DNA of 64,000 nt from Thermanaerothrix sp034436175 (GTDB lineage: Bacteria > Chloroflexota > Anaerolineae > Anaerolineales > Anaerolineaceae), in contig CAYRUO010000005.1 in assembly GCA_964427505.1 (NCBI GenBank), positions 88,561 through 152,560 of the forward strand, read 5' to 3'. Shown piece by piece: positions 15,835-24,347 of this stretch. How positions within the stretch are numbered: position 1 is the stretch's first letter; each line of letters opens with the position of its first letter. Made by a program: the position numbers and the translations under genes. The notes below the pieces were generated by a model. It was not told the origin of the DNA. It made no database searches and saw nothing but the letters and a program-made list of their open reading frames with translations.

Positions 15835-16894
15835 ACGTTTCAATTTATTCAGCGCCTCGGGGTTTCAGGCGTTGTTTTGGATGGTTTTACCCATTACCCT
15901 GATTCTTATTGGTGTGGTCGTGGGGAGTCTGGCGTTACATGAACATGTGATGCGCCAGTATCTACCTGAGGAAGCCTGGAAGGCAGCAACCGATCCCCTC
16001 TTGGAGTTGACCTTAGTAGCCCCATTGGTTCTGCTTATCCCCTTGGCGGTCGCCGGTGCAGCGTTTTGGTTTGGCACGCGGCAAATCATTCGTCCCTTGC
16101 AGGCACTGGAAAAGCAGGCTGTGGCATTAGCCGAGGGTGATTTTGAAGCCGTTCGGCAACCGGTAGGGGGGATTGTCGAGATACAAAATTTGCAACACGA
16201 ACTCATTGAAATGGCGCGCAAGGTTCAAGCGGCCCAGGAAGGTTTGCGCGATTATATCAATGCCATTACTACGGGGCAGGAAGAAGAACGTCGCCGTCTG
16301 GCGCGTGAACTTCATGATGATACCATCCAGGCGCTGATTGCGCTAAAACACCATGTTCAATTAGCCCTCAAATCGGTGCGTGATCCCAACGGCAAGAAAG
16401 CCTTGCGAGAGTTGGAGCAATTAGCCGAACAGACGATTGAAAACTTGCGTCGTCTTATCCGGGCACTGCGTCCTATCTACCTGGAGGATTTAGGGCTTGT
16501 CACAGCATTAGAAATGTTAGCCCGCGAAGTTGAGCAATCCGGTGGCGTACAAATACATTTTGAATGTATAGGATGGGAAAGGCGACTTGATCCCCAGGTT
16601 GAACTTGTTCTATATCGTATTGCCCAGGAAGCACTCAATAATGTCGTTCGTCATGCAAAAGCACTTCAGGCTCACCTTCGTGTGACCTTCGAAGACCGGA
16701 AGGTAATACTAGAAGTGGAAGACAATGGAGTCGGTTTTCAGTTACCTACTGCTCCAACTCACTTTGCCTTGCAAGGGCATTTTGGGCTTTTAGGAATGCG
16801 CGAACGGGCAGAATTAATCGGAGCCCATCTGGAGTTAGAAACGGCTCTGGGTAAGGGCACGCGGGTGCGGGTGAGCATCCAATCGAATGCCTAG
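15827..16894 (+). CDS. NarL-type sensor histidine kinase (HAMP, HisKA_3, HATPase)
   Basis: 355 residues. Two membrane helices (about 12-35 and 62-88) enclose a short extracytoplasmic loop of about 30 residues, too small for a classic ligand domain. A HAMP linker follows (QIIRPLQALEKQ), then the HisKA_3 box RRLARELHDDTIQA with His163, N-box NNVVRHAKA, G1 box EDNGVGF and a final GLLGMRERAELIGA. It phosphorylates the adjacent regulator. The signal is unknown; the neighbouring redox genes hint at redox or metal sensing. Its stop codon overlaps the stop of the opposing cytochrome gene within CTAG. Confidence 0.93.
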   Translation: MSRRFNLFSASGFQALFWMVLPITLILIGVVVGSLALHEHVMRQYLPEEAWKAATDPLLELTLVAPLVLLIPLAVAGAAFWFGTRQIIRPLQALEKQAVALAEGDFEAVRQPVGGIVEIQNLQHELIEMARKVQAAQEGLRDYINAITTGQEEERRRLARELHDDTIQALIALKHHVQLALKSVRDPNGKKALRELEQLAEQTIENLRRLIRALRPIYLEDLGLVTALEMLAREVEQSGGVQIHFECIGWERRLDPQVELVLYRIAQEALNNVVRHAKALQAHLRVTFEDRKVILEVEDNGVGFQLPTAPTHFALQGHFGLLGMRERAELIGAHLELETALGKGTRVRVSIQSNA

Positions 16895-17910
16895 GGGTGG
16901 GCTGGGGTTTCTTTAGAAAGGGCATTCCAGGCGAAACGGTAGAGATAAGCCACCAGAGCATCAATTTGCTCAGGGGTGAAAATGGGGCCCCAATAGGGCA
17001 TGCCTGTACCCATTCCTCCGCGAGTAATTTTGCCGGCCAGGAGGGCTGGACTAGCCCCAAGGAGTTGGCGCGGATCACTCCAATCGGGCGGCCGGGTGCG
17101 CCCATTGTGAGTAGTGATGTGATTATCGGGGGGCGGGGGAGGCAGATCGCGCATCATGACTCCATCACCCTGCCCGGTTTCACCGTGGCAGGCAGCGCAA
17201 TTTTGGGCATAGAGTTTTTGCCCCATGGCAATCTCTTGAGGTGAGGTGTGTTGTTCCCAAACCCAAGCCACAAGATCCCAAAGATCATCGTCATTCAAGG
17301 CTTGTAGTGAGGGTTCGGCGCGGAGGCGCATCCACAAGGATGCTGGGCTGTTAGAAAGGTAGGTGGCTTGCTCAAGCGCATAAGACGGTAGGCGGTCCTG
17401 TAACTTTGACCCGCGCTGAGGTTCGACCACCCGATCGGGGATGACCTCGGCTTGGTGTGGGGCATCTAGGTCAATCTCTAGCCCAAGGTAGAGCGGTGTG
17501 GGCTCCGGAGTTGGGGTGGGGCCATCACCAATGACGTTGATCACCCCCCGCATACGCCAATGGTTGGGGCCACACCATCGGGTGCAGTAAAAAGTGTAAG
17601 TGCCGGGAGCCAAGAACGTGAGAGTTGCCTCGACAAATTCACCAGGCAGAATTTCAATCTCGGGCCGGTTGAGTTTGCCAATGGCAAATCCGTGTACAAC
17701 ATCCTCGCTAGTAAAGCGAAGAGTAATAGGTTGTCCACTGCGAACCGTGATCGTGTTCGGTGACCAACCCCCAGATTCGGGCAAGCGAGCGCGTATTTCT
17801 AACACTGCGGGGTAGTTTAAACGCCACAAGAGCTTGCCGATAACCGGAAGAGCCAGGACAAGCACCAATAGGGTGACAATAATAGCGCGAGCAAGATGTT
17901 CGTGTTTCAT
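16891..17910 (-). CDS. CuA cupredoxin (COX2-like) fused to cytochrome c
   Basis: 339 residues from the ATG that overlaps the stop of the polyferredoxin gene (ATGA). A single N-terminal membrane helix is followed by a cupredoxin domain with DVVHGFAI and CTRWCGPNHWRM: this Cys-x3-Cys-x3-His-x2-Met pattern plus the upstream His is a full CuA site. After a Pro/Thr linker comes a cytochrome c domain with CAACH haem attachment and GGMGTGMPYW for the axial Met. It resembles subunit II of caa3 oxidases, but no subunit I gene is nearby. A role as extracytoplasmic electron carrier is likely; its terminal acceptor is not in this window. Confidence 0.9.
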   Translation of the reverse strand: MKHEHLARAIIVTLLVLVLALPVIGKLLWRLNYPAVLEIRARLPESGGWSPNTITVRSGQPITLRFTSEDVVHGFAIGKLNRPEIEILPGEFVEATLTFLAPGTYTFYCTRWCGPNHWRMRGVINVIGDGPTPTPEPTPLYLGLEIDLDAPHQAEVIPDRVVEPQRGSKLQDRLPSYALEQATYLSNSPASLWMRLRAEPSLQALNDDDLWDLVAWVWEQHTSPQEIAMGQKLYAQNCAACHGETGQGDGVMMRDLPPPPPDNHITTHNGRTRPPDWSDPRQLLGASPALLAGKITRGGMGTGMPYWGPIFTPEQIDALVAYLYRFAWNALSKETPAHP

Positions 17911-19232
17911 CCTAATAGCAACCACAACATGATCCAGGTATAAGTGGCAATAAATGCCAATAGCGGAATGGACTCGCGCGTGGACCGAGATAACTTGCGC
18001 GCAGTTTCTACGGCGCTCATAGCGCCACCTGCAAGGAGAAGAGTTTGTAAGGCCAGGCTGAATGACGAGGTTTGTCCGGTTGAGACGCGGTTGGTAAGCC
18101 CCAGCAGATTCCAACCCCAACCCAGGGGATCGGAAAGCACGGGCAGAAGGTAAGAGGATTTTGTCGAGGCGAATGCCAACGTGAAAGCCATCCAACTCAT
18201 CAGCCCAAGAGGGAGGAGGATTGGCCCATAATACGCCAACGAGCGCTTGAAAGAAAATCGTTCTTTCCTCATCCTTTGGGCGATCCATACCACCAACGTA
18301 TACAAAGCGGGCATGATTCCAAGTGTTAGGAGGAGAAAACTTACCGCAAAAATCCCCCAGGCTGGACTCCCTACGGTGTAAGCGGCGGACTTTAATGCGC
18401 CCCAAGGCCCCAGAAAAATTACGGCATCTATGGCGGCGGTGGTCAACATCGTTAGCGCAAGAAAGACGTCGTCTAAGCCCATTTTCGCCGCTGAAGGCAA
18501 CTCGGCCCCCCAGGGGCGCAGGCTAAGGCTGATGTTCTCGTGGGGACACGCGCGCAGGCATTCCATGCACAGGCCACAGTTGGCACTGGTCTTGAGTGCC
18601 AGTGGGTATTGCCCCCAGGGGCAGACTTCGTAACATGTTTTTGGGGTATGGATAGCGCACAGAGAAGGTTGCATAACCTGTATGATTGGCGGAGCCAATC
18701 TGGCATAAAGCCCAGTGAAACCACCAATAGGACAAACATAGCGGCAGAAAGCACGTCGCTCGTAAATCAGACTGAGCACTGTCGCCAGGAGAAATAGCCC
18801 TAATAGAACAAAGGCAGTGGCCTGTGGAGAGGTCAAAATAACAGCGCCGAACCAGCCTACCAACACAAAACCGAATACTGGTAACCAAGTATTACGCCAA
18901 AACCGTGGCCAGCGTTTTCCGGGTTGGGTTTGGGCTCCTCGCGAGCGAAGAATCCCCTTGTTTTGCAACCACTCACCGGGTAAGGGGATGGGGCAAATGC
19001 TACACCAGGTGCGACCTCCCAAGGGGATAAAGAAAAGTTTCAATGCGCTCCACCAGGCAATCCAGACGAAGATAATCGCAAAGTTATGGCTTCCCACCCG
19101 AGATCCCCAGAGCCCGCTTAGGATCGTGAAAATAAAACCGGCCAGCGTGAGTGCGCGAAGGACAAATTGCGGCCAACGACTGTGTAAAAGAGAATATATC
19201 CGTGAAGAACGGGTCAGTTCAATGGTTGCCAT
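17907..19232 (-). CDS. Polytopic 4Fe-4S protein, NapH/CcoG/NosR-like
   Basis: 441 residues with about ten hydrophobic segments. Cysteine motifs seen in order: CSICPIPLP, CRYVCPIGG, CAIHTPKTCYEVCPWG and NCGLCMECLRACPHE; the last is a complete CxxCxxCxxxCP ferredoxin motif and the others can complete a second cluster. This is the pattern of membrane polyferredoxins that pass electrons from quinol or ferredoxin across the membrane to periplasmic partners. A GTG three codons upstream is an alternative start. It overlaps genes on both sides (cupredoxin upstream, CuA-cytochrome downstream), so all are made from one transcript. Confidence 0.85.
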   Translation of the reverse strand: MATIELTRSSRIYSLLHSRWPQFVLRALTLAGFIFTILSGLWGSRVGSHNFAIIFVWIAWWSALKLFFIPLGGRTWCSICPIPLPGEWLQNKGILRSRGAQTQPGKRWPRFWRNTWLPVFGFVLVGWFGAVILTSPQATAFVLLGLFLLATVLSLIYERRAFCRYVCPIGGFTGLYARLAPPIIQVMQPSLCAIHTPKTCYEVCPWGQYPLALKTSANCGLCMECLRACPHENISLSLRPWGAELPSAAKMGLDDVFLALTMLTTAAIDAVIFLGPWGALKSAAYTVGSPAWGIFAVSFLLLTLGIMPALYTLVVWIAQRMRKERFSFKRSLAYYGPILLPLGLMSWMAFTLAFASTKSSYLLPVLSDPLGWGWNLLGLTNRVSTGQTSSFSLALQTLLLAGGAMSAVETARKLSRSTRESIPLLAFIATYTWIMLWLLLG

Positions 19233-19722
19233 TGGGAGCACTTTGGTCGTAATGCTGGGGCCTATAAAGGGCTATAAGTATAGCAATTGCACCCAAGAGG
19301 CTTCCGCGTATAAGGGGAAGATTAGGGCCGACTTGAATCTTACCCAACATAAATGGATGTAAATTTCCGCAAGCCACCGAGCAGCGGAAGCGGTACACAC
19401 CGGGTTGGGTGGCTACGAATGTTGCTCGTGCCGGTTGTCCTGGTTCGGCTTCCAGATCTAACTCGTAACCGTCCAGGCTTAGGCCATGCTTAACATCGGT
19501 GGCCACCAGTTCAATGGTCACTCGCTCACCGGGAGATAAATTGATCTGCTCCGGAGTAAAAGCATACCTACTTGCTTCCACACGGACATAACGCTGACCC
19601 GTTGAAGTGGTAGAACGGGGCACAGGCGTTCCAAGGATGATAGCCGCGGCCAGGATAAAAATTAGAGCAGCACGCCATCGCGGTTGGGTGATTCGGAGAA
19701 GCATACCTTTGATATGTTTCAT
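19219..19722 (-). CDS. Membrane-anchored CuA-type cupredoxin
   Basis: 167 residues. N-terminal hydrophobic segment (about 15-32), a cupredoxin domain, then a C-terminal membrane helix (about 135-152). DVKHGLSL gives the first His and CSVACGNLHPFM gives Cys-x3-Cys-x3-His-x2-Met, the complete CuA ligand set. It resembles the COX2 periplasmic domain but without the two-helix subunit II hairpin. It overlaps the PCYCGC gene by four bases (ATGA) and the polyferredoxin gene by 14, so expression is tightly coupled. Two independent CuA domains in one operon without an oxidase core is unusual. Confidence 0.88.
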   Translation of the reverse strand: MKHIKGMLLRITQPRWRAALIFILAAAIILGTPVPRSTTSTGQRYVRVEASRYAFTPEQINLSPGERVTIELVATDVKHGLSLDGYELDLEAEPGQPARATFVATQPGVYRFRCSVACGNLHPFMLGKIQVGPNLPLIRGSLLGAIAILIALYRPQHYDQSAPNGNH

Positions 19723-20177
19723 GGTTTTAGCGGCGTTGGTGGACCGTATTGGGAATACACGCGATCAATGAAGGCTTGGATGTCATCTAGGGTCTTGCCT
19801 TCTCGACTCAGGCGCATCACATCCTGAGTGATATCCACACATATCGAGCACCCTAAGGCATGGGAGTCAAATTCTATCTCACCTGAGGGCTGAACGTCTT
19901 TGACATAACAATCATAATTTGAGGTATGGCCTACAGCCCCACATCCACAGTAGCAGGGCACTTGGGAGAGAACCTCTGGATTAGCCACTGCAAACCGATA
20001 GGCTTCTTGCACCGAAACAGGTGCTTTTTGAACCTCGGAGGGCATTTGGTCAAGCGGCGCCATAGGCAAGGTCGAGGTTGAGGTACCGCATGCAGTAAAC
20101 AGTAACGTAGCGATGACTAAGAATCCAAAGGGGATTTTTACGTTCTGCCATGGTAAAGTCATCCTTATAGAATGCAT
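19719..20177 (-). CDS. PCYCGC-motif lipoprotein
   Basis: 152 residues. It starts with a lipoprotein signal peptide whose lipobox ends LLFTAC, then carries PCYCGCGAVGHTSNYDCYV and LGCSICVDI, seven cysteines in all including the lipidated one. PCYCGC-motif proteins (PF13798) are known from Gram-positive and Chloroflexota genomes, with no settled function; the cysteine pairs suggest metal binding, perhaps copper delivery to the CuA proteins encoded downstream. I start at the ATG that makes a proper signal peptide; the frame stays open for 47 more codons upstream without resemblance to a protein. Confidence 0.88.
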   Translation of the reverse strand: MHSIRMTLPWQNVKIPFGFLVIATLLFTACGTSTSTLPMAPLDQMPSEVQKAPVSVQEAYRFAVANPEVLSQVPCYCGCGAVGHTSNYDCYVKDVQPSGEIEFDSHALGCSICVDITQDVMRLSREGKTLDDIQAFIDRVYSQYGPPTPLKP

Positions 20178-20322
20178 TGGCCTTTCACCTGTTAAGATTT
20201 TCTGTTTTGGAGTATAACGACAATGTAGGGACTTACCGAGCGCTGCATAGCGTGAACCAAGGTAGGCAAAATTGCTTAATCGCGACCGGAACCAGCCTTT
20301 GATAACGTCAGCCGGCAAAGAG

Positions 20323-20351
20323 TTGCACTTTCAATCAAAATATCGTACAAT
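20323..20351 (+). promoter_or_regulatory. Promoter of the tagatose-type operon
   Basis: TTGCAC (20323-20328), 17-base spacer, TACAAT (20346-20351). Transcription would start near 20358, about 45 bases before the regulator ATG. A direct repeat ATTACAA-GG-ATTACAA lies immediately before the start codon and could be an operator half-site pair. Confidence 0.6.
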
Positions 20352-20403
20352 CGGTCATAATCATTCATTTGTTGGCTCGGGCGATATTACAAGGATTACA
20401 ACG

Positions 20404-21192
20404 ATGAAAACTCAGGTGCAGAAAACGGCTTTTCCTGGTCCAGATCGACAGGGATTGATCCTCGACCTCATTAATCGTCGCCAGCGAGTTAGCATTGCCG
20501 AGATTTGTGAGGCGTTTGGAATCAGCGAAGCAACGGCACGGCGGGATTTAGAAGCCCTGGATCAACGAGGGCTGATCTGCAAAGTGCGCGGTGGTGCCAT
20601 CCCTGCACGCCGGGCACCAGCAGAGCCCCCCATCCTTCAACGCTCTAATCAACATTTGGAAGAGAAACGGCGCATCGCCCAAGCCGCCGCCAAACTTATC
20701 CAAGAAGGTGAAACCATCTTTCTAGGTTCGGGTTCAACGGTGCTGGAACTGGCGCGGCTGTTACGTGCTTACAATAACCTAACGGTGATCACCAATTCGC
20801 TTCCGGTGATCAACGAATTGGCAGCGTCGGGTGGAATCACCTTGGTGGGGTTAGGGGGTGTACTTCGTTCCAGTGAGCTTTCGTTCATCGGCCATATCAC
20901 CGAACAGGCGCTGAGTGAAGTGCGGGCGGATAAGGTGTTTATTGGCATTCACGCGGTGGATGTTAGCGAGGGCTTGACCAACGCTTATTTGCCGGAGACG
21001 CTTACCGATCGCGCCATTCTAAAAATCGGTCGTGAGATCATCGTCTTGGCCGACCATTCAAAATGTGGGCGAGTCTCTACAGCGCGGGTGGCGCCCATTA
21101 ACACCATTCATACCCTGATTACCGATACCGGTGCTCCCCAGGAGTTTGTTGAGGCGCTGCGTCAGGCAGGGGTGCGGGTCATTCAGGCATAA
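20404..21192 (+). CDS. DeoR/GlpR-family transcriptional regulator
   Basis: 262 residues. N-terminal winged helix-turn-helix (VSIAEICEAFGISEATARRDLEALDQRGLI) followed by KVRGGA, the DeoR signature. The C-terminal domain is the sugar-phosphate-isomerase-like sensor (GSGSTVLELARLL, ITNSLPV, ADHSKCG). Such regulators usually repress and are released by a phosphorylated sugar. As first gene of a sugar operon it most likely controls that operon in response to a tagatose or related phosphate. Frame is open upstream, but the ATG fits the domain start. Confidence 0.93.
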   Translation: MKTQVQKTAFPGPDRQGLILDLINRRQRVSIAEICEAFGISEATARRDLEALDQRGLICKVRGGAIPARRAPAEPPILQRSNQHLEEKRRIAQAAAKLIQEGETIFLGSGSTVLELARLLRAYNNLTVITNSLPVINELAASGGITLVGLGGVLRSSELSFIGHITEQALSEVRADKVFIGIHAVDVSEGLTNAYLPETLTDRAILKIGREIIVLADHSKCGRVSTARVAPINTIHTLITDTGAPQEFVEALRQAGVRVIQA

Positions 21193-21270
21193 CAAGGTTT
21201 GGCATATAACGTTTCCATTTGAGACTCAAAGTCTGATCCTTTCTCATCGTGTGCGGTTAAGGTGAATCTT

Positions 21271-22230
21271 ATGGAAAAACGCTCAATTGGAAGACTGCGC
21301 GGTTTACAACAATGTAGCAGTGCTCGTTTTACTTTCACGGTGCTGGCGCTGGATCATCGTCAGAACTTGCGCCGGGCGCTCAACCCTCAGAATCCGGGAG
21401 CAGTGAGTGATGCCGAACTTTCGCAGTTCAAACTTGACGTTGTTGCGGCGCTGGCCAAATCGGCGACCGCCGTGTTGTTGGATCCGGAGGTCTCGGCGGC
21501 CCAGGCGATTGCGGCCCAAACCCTGCCCGGACACGTGGGATTGATCGTGGCGGTTGAGGCAACAGGTTACACGGGCGAACCCGGCGCGCGGCGCTCTCAA
21601 ATCCTGCCGGGGTGGAGCGTGGAGAAGGCGCGCCGTATGGGGGCGAACATGATCAAACTGCTGGTGTATTATCATCCTCAGGCGCCTACGGCGGGGGAAA
21701 TCGAAACGTTTGTCGCCCAGGTGGGGGCCGAAAGCCTGAAGTATGATCTGCCTTTGATGTTGGAGCCGCTTTCCTATTCCTTGGACGGTGCGCCATTGAG
21801 TGATGATGAAAAACGCTGGGTGGTAATAGAGACGGCGCGCCGTCTGACCGCCATTCCCGGTGTGGATGTGCTCAAGGCGGAGTTTCCCCTTACCGCTCAA
21901 AACAAAGATGAAGTTATGTGGCGTAAGGCTCTAGAAGCACTTCACACGGCTTCAGCAGTGCCTTGGATCTTACTTTCTGCGGCGGTGGATTTTGAGACAT
22001 ACTTGCGCCAGGTCGCACTGGCGTGCCATTGCGGCGCCAGTGGAATCGCGGTTGGACGGGCGGTTTGGCAAGAAGCCGTTAGCATGGATGCTAGGGCGCG
22101 GAACGACTTTCTGCAGGCTGTGGCGCGGGAGCGTTTAGAACGCTTGGCAGCGCTGTGCTATGCCCTGGGACAACCGTGGACGAATTATTTTGGGGGCGAC
22201 GCGCCGTTCGATTGGTATAAGACGTATTAA
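21271..22230 (+). CDS. Class I aldolase of the LacD (tagatose 1,6-bisphosphate) family
   Basis: 319 residues, close to LacD. Contains LALDHRQNLRR at the N-terminus, ANMIKLLVYYHP in the barrel and VDVLKAEFPL, whose Lys is the Schiff-base candidate. LacD splits tagatose 1,6-bisphosphate to dihydroxyacetone phosphate and glyceraldehyde 3-phosphate. The homologous YihT cleaves sulfofructose 1-phosphate; no sulfoquinovosidase or reductase is present here, so a tagatose-type substrate is more likely. Start ATG is preceded by AAGGTG; a GTG three codons earlier is an alternative. Confidence 0.85.
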   Translation: MEKRSIGRLRGLQQCSSARFTFTVLALDHRQNLRRALNPQNPGAVSDAELSQFKLDVVAALAKSATAVLLDPEVSAAQAIAAQTLPGHVGLIVAVEATGYTGEPGARRSQILPGWSVEKARRMGANMIKLLVYYHPQAPTAGEIETFVAQVGAESLKYDLPLMLEPLSYSLDGAPLSDDEKRWVVIETARRLTAIPGVDVLKAEFPLTAQNKDEVMWRKALEALHTASAVPWILLSAAVDFETYLRQVALACHCGASGIAVGRAVWQEAVSMDARARNDFLQAVARERLERLAALCYALGQPWTNYFGGDAPFDWYKTY

Positions 22231-22268
22231 GGCTTGCACTGTTTTCGGGGCACTCACCGAGAGTTAAC

Positions 22269-23417
22269 GTGTACTGGTCAGCATTGTACTTCATCTACTA
22301 CGCGGCAATGGCGGCTTTGTATCCTTACCTGCCAGTGTATTACCGCCAGTTGGGTTTGAGTGGGGAGCAAATCGGCGTCTTGACCGCGACCGTTCCCCTG
22401 ATCAACTTGCTCAGCGGCCCCATGTGGGGGTGGTTGGCCGATTCGTATCAACAACATAAGCGGGTGTTGGTTCTTTCGATGTTAACCGTGGGGGCGTTAG
22501 GGACATTGCTGATCCTCCCACGCTCTTTTATTGGGTTGTTGGTGATTTTAGTACCTCTGGCGCTTTTTTTATCGCCTTTAGTACCGATCATGGATAGTTC
22601 GGTGCTCCAGGCACTGGGTGAGCGGCGTGAGCACTACGGACGCATCCGTTTGTGGGGGGCGGTTGGGTGGGGGGTATGTGCGCCGCTGGCGGGCCGGTTA
22701 GCCGAGCAAGTGGGATTGCAGGGATTGTTTGTCTTGTTTGGGGTGATGATGGGGATTAGCACGCTTCTGGCAACCCGCCTATCGGTGCGCTCTACCCTCG
22801 TGCGACCGGCCGGGCTAGCGGCGCTCTCACGCTTTTGGGCCGATCCTCGATGGCGGGCGTTTCTTTTTACTGCATTTAGCGGCGGCGTTATTCTATCCGT
22901 TATTAGCAATTTTTTGTTCTTATTTCTCCAAGATTTAGGGGCTTCACAAACGCTGTTGGGGCTTAGCCTCACTGTAGCAACGGTTTCTGAGGTCTCGATT
23001 CTTTTCATCTCCAGTGCCCTGCTCAAACGCTGGCATCCGCAGCGGCTCTTGATGGTGGGGTTGATCCTCTTTGCACTGCGATCTTTGCTCTATTCGTTCA
23101 TGACCCAGCCCTGGATGGCGATGCCTATTCAATTGATGCACGGGATCACGTATGCATTGATGTGGGTGGCCGGTGTTTCCTATGCTGGTGTGCTGGCGCC
23201 ACCGGGTTTGAATGCAACGGCGCAGGGCTTGTTTTCCAGCGCCATCATGGGAGTGGGAATGGTGGTCGGCTCACTGGTGGGTGGATTCTTATTGGCACGG
23301 GTGGGAGCGGTTTGGATGTTCCGCCTGGTGAGCGGCTTGGGGTTAATGGGTGCTTTTATCCTATGGCGCGTGAGGAATCATTATGATCAAGACATACGAT
23401 CTTTTGGTCGTGGGTGA
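22269..23417 (+). CDS. MFS sugar permease (MFS_1-like / LacY-related)
   Basis: 382 residues with twelve predicted membrane helices. The first (YWSALYFIYYAAMAALYPYLPVYY) and the loop GPMWGWLADSYQQHKRV are typical of the NupG/LacY-like branch that imports sugars or nucleosides by proton symport. Its start is a GTG; no better ATG precedes the first helix. The 3' end overlaps the kinase gene by 35 bases, so the two are co-translated. The imported sugar is not evident from sequence. Confidence 0.85.
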   Translation: MYWSALYFIYYAAMAALYPYLPVYYRQLGLSGEQIGVLTATVPLINLLSGPMWGWLADSYQQHKRVLVLSMLTVGALGTLLILPRSFIGLLVILVPLALFLSPLVPIMDSSVLQALGERREHYGRIRLWGAVGWGVCAPLAGRLAEQVGLQGLFVLFGVMMGISTLLATRLSVRSTLVRPAGLAALSRFWADPRWRAFLFTAFSGGVILSVISNFLFLFLQDLGASQTLLGLSLTVATVSEVSILFISSALLKRWHPQRLLMVGLILFALRSLLYSFMTQPWMAMPIQLMHGITYALMWVAGVSYAGVLAPPGLNATAQGLFSSAIMGVGMVVGSLVGGFLLARVGAVWMFRLVSGLGLMGAFILWRVRNHYDQDIRSFGRG

Positions 23418-24342
23418 AATCAATCCTGACCTCATTCTAACCGGGGATGTCGAGCCGGTTTTTGGGCAAGTTGAGAAATTGGTGGAGAGCGCGACGCTGA
23501 CGGTTGGCTCGTCGTCGGCCATTTTTGCCTGTGGTGCCGCCCGTTTAGGTCTGAAAACCACTTTTGTAGGTCTGTGCGGCGCAGATGTCTTTGGCCACTT
23601 TATGGTGGAACAAATGCGCCAGCGCGGGATAGGGGTTGAGCATATTCAGATCCGCCCGGAGGGGGCCACCGGCCTGAGCGTCATTCTGGCGCGGGGGGCC
23701 GACCGGGCGATTTTAACGTATCCGGGTTTGATTCCGGCGTTGCGGGCAGAGGATGTGCCGGCAGATTTGCTGACGCAGGTGCGCCATATCCATGTGGCTT
23801 CTTATTTTCTCCAAACCAACCTACAGCCTGGATTGCCCGAACTATTTCGTCAGGCGCGGGCGTTAGGGGTGACCACTTCCCTGGATACGAATTATGATCC
23901 CAGTGGGCAGTGGCGTGGTTTTGACGCTCTATTGGCTCAAACGGATGTGCTGTTTCTCAATGAAACCGAAGCCTGCTCCCTGAGTCGGGAGGCCGATGTG
24001 GAAGCCGCCGCCCGCAAACTGGCAGCGCAGGTCGGCGTGGTGGCGATTAAGTTGGGCGCACGGGGGGCTTTGGCGATACAAGGGTCGCGCATCGTTTATG
24101 TCCCCGGCTTGCCCGTGAAGGTGGTGGATACGGTCGGTGCAGGCGATAGTTTCGATGCCGGCTTTATTTATGGATATCTTTACCGTTGGGATCTGGAGCG
24201 CACATTGCGGTTGGCGGTAATCTGCGGATCGCTCTCAACCCAGGCGGCAGGGGGCATTGCTGCCCAGCCTACGCTTTCCGAAGCCTTGGAAATCCTCACT
24301 GCATGGGAGGAAACAGGTACGCCGACGCTTTCTGGAGGATAA
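23383..24342 (+). CDS. PfkB-family sugar (or sugar phosphate) kinase
   Basis: 319 residues. Both PfkB signatures are present: an early glycine-rich region with GCGAARLGLKTTFVGLCG-like sequence and, near the C-terminus, DTVGAGDSFDAGFIYGYL with the catalytic Asp. In this operon it is best placed as the kinase making tagatose 1,6-bisphosphate for the LacD-like aldolase, or as the first kinase acting on the imported sugar. It begins inside the permease gene and ends five bases before the GatZ gene. Confidence 0.88.
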   Translation: MIKTYDLLVVGEINPDLILTGDVEPVFGQVEKLVESATLTVGSSSAIFACGAARLGLKTTFVGLCGADVFGHFMVEQMRQRGIGVEHIQIRPEGATGLSVILARGADRAILTYPGLIPALRAEDVPADLLTQVRHIHVASYFLQTNLQPGLPELFRQARALGVTTSLDTNYDPSGQWRGFDALLAQTDVLFLNETEACSLSREADVEAAARKLAAQVGVVAIKLGARGALAIQGSRIVYVPGLPVKVVDTVGAGDSFDAGFIYGYLYRWDLERTLRLAVICGSLSTQAAGGIAAQPTLSEALEILTAWEETGTPTLSGG

Positions 24343-24347
24343 GCGCA

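Noticed and set aside
16891..17910. Cytochrome c oxidase subunit II of a terminal oxidase operon
   Set aside because: No subunit I, III or haem-synthesis gene is nearby; the context is polyferredoxin and PCYCGC genes.
21271..24342. Sulfoquinovose breakdown operon (YihT/YihV-like)
   Set aside because: The aldolase and kinase could fit, but there is no sulfoquinovosidase, isomerase or SLA reductase, and a GatZ gene is present.
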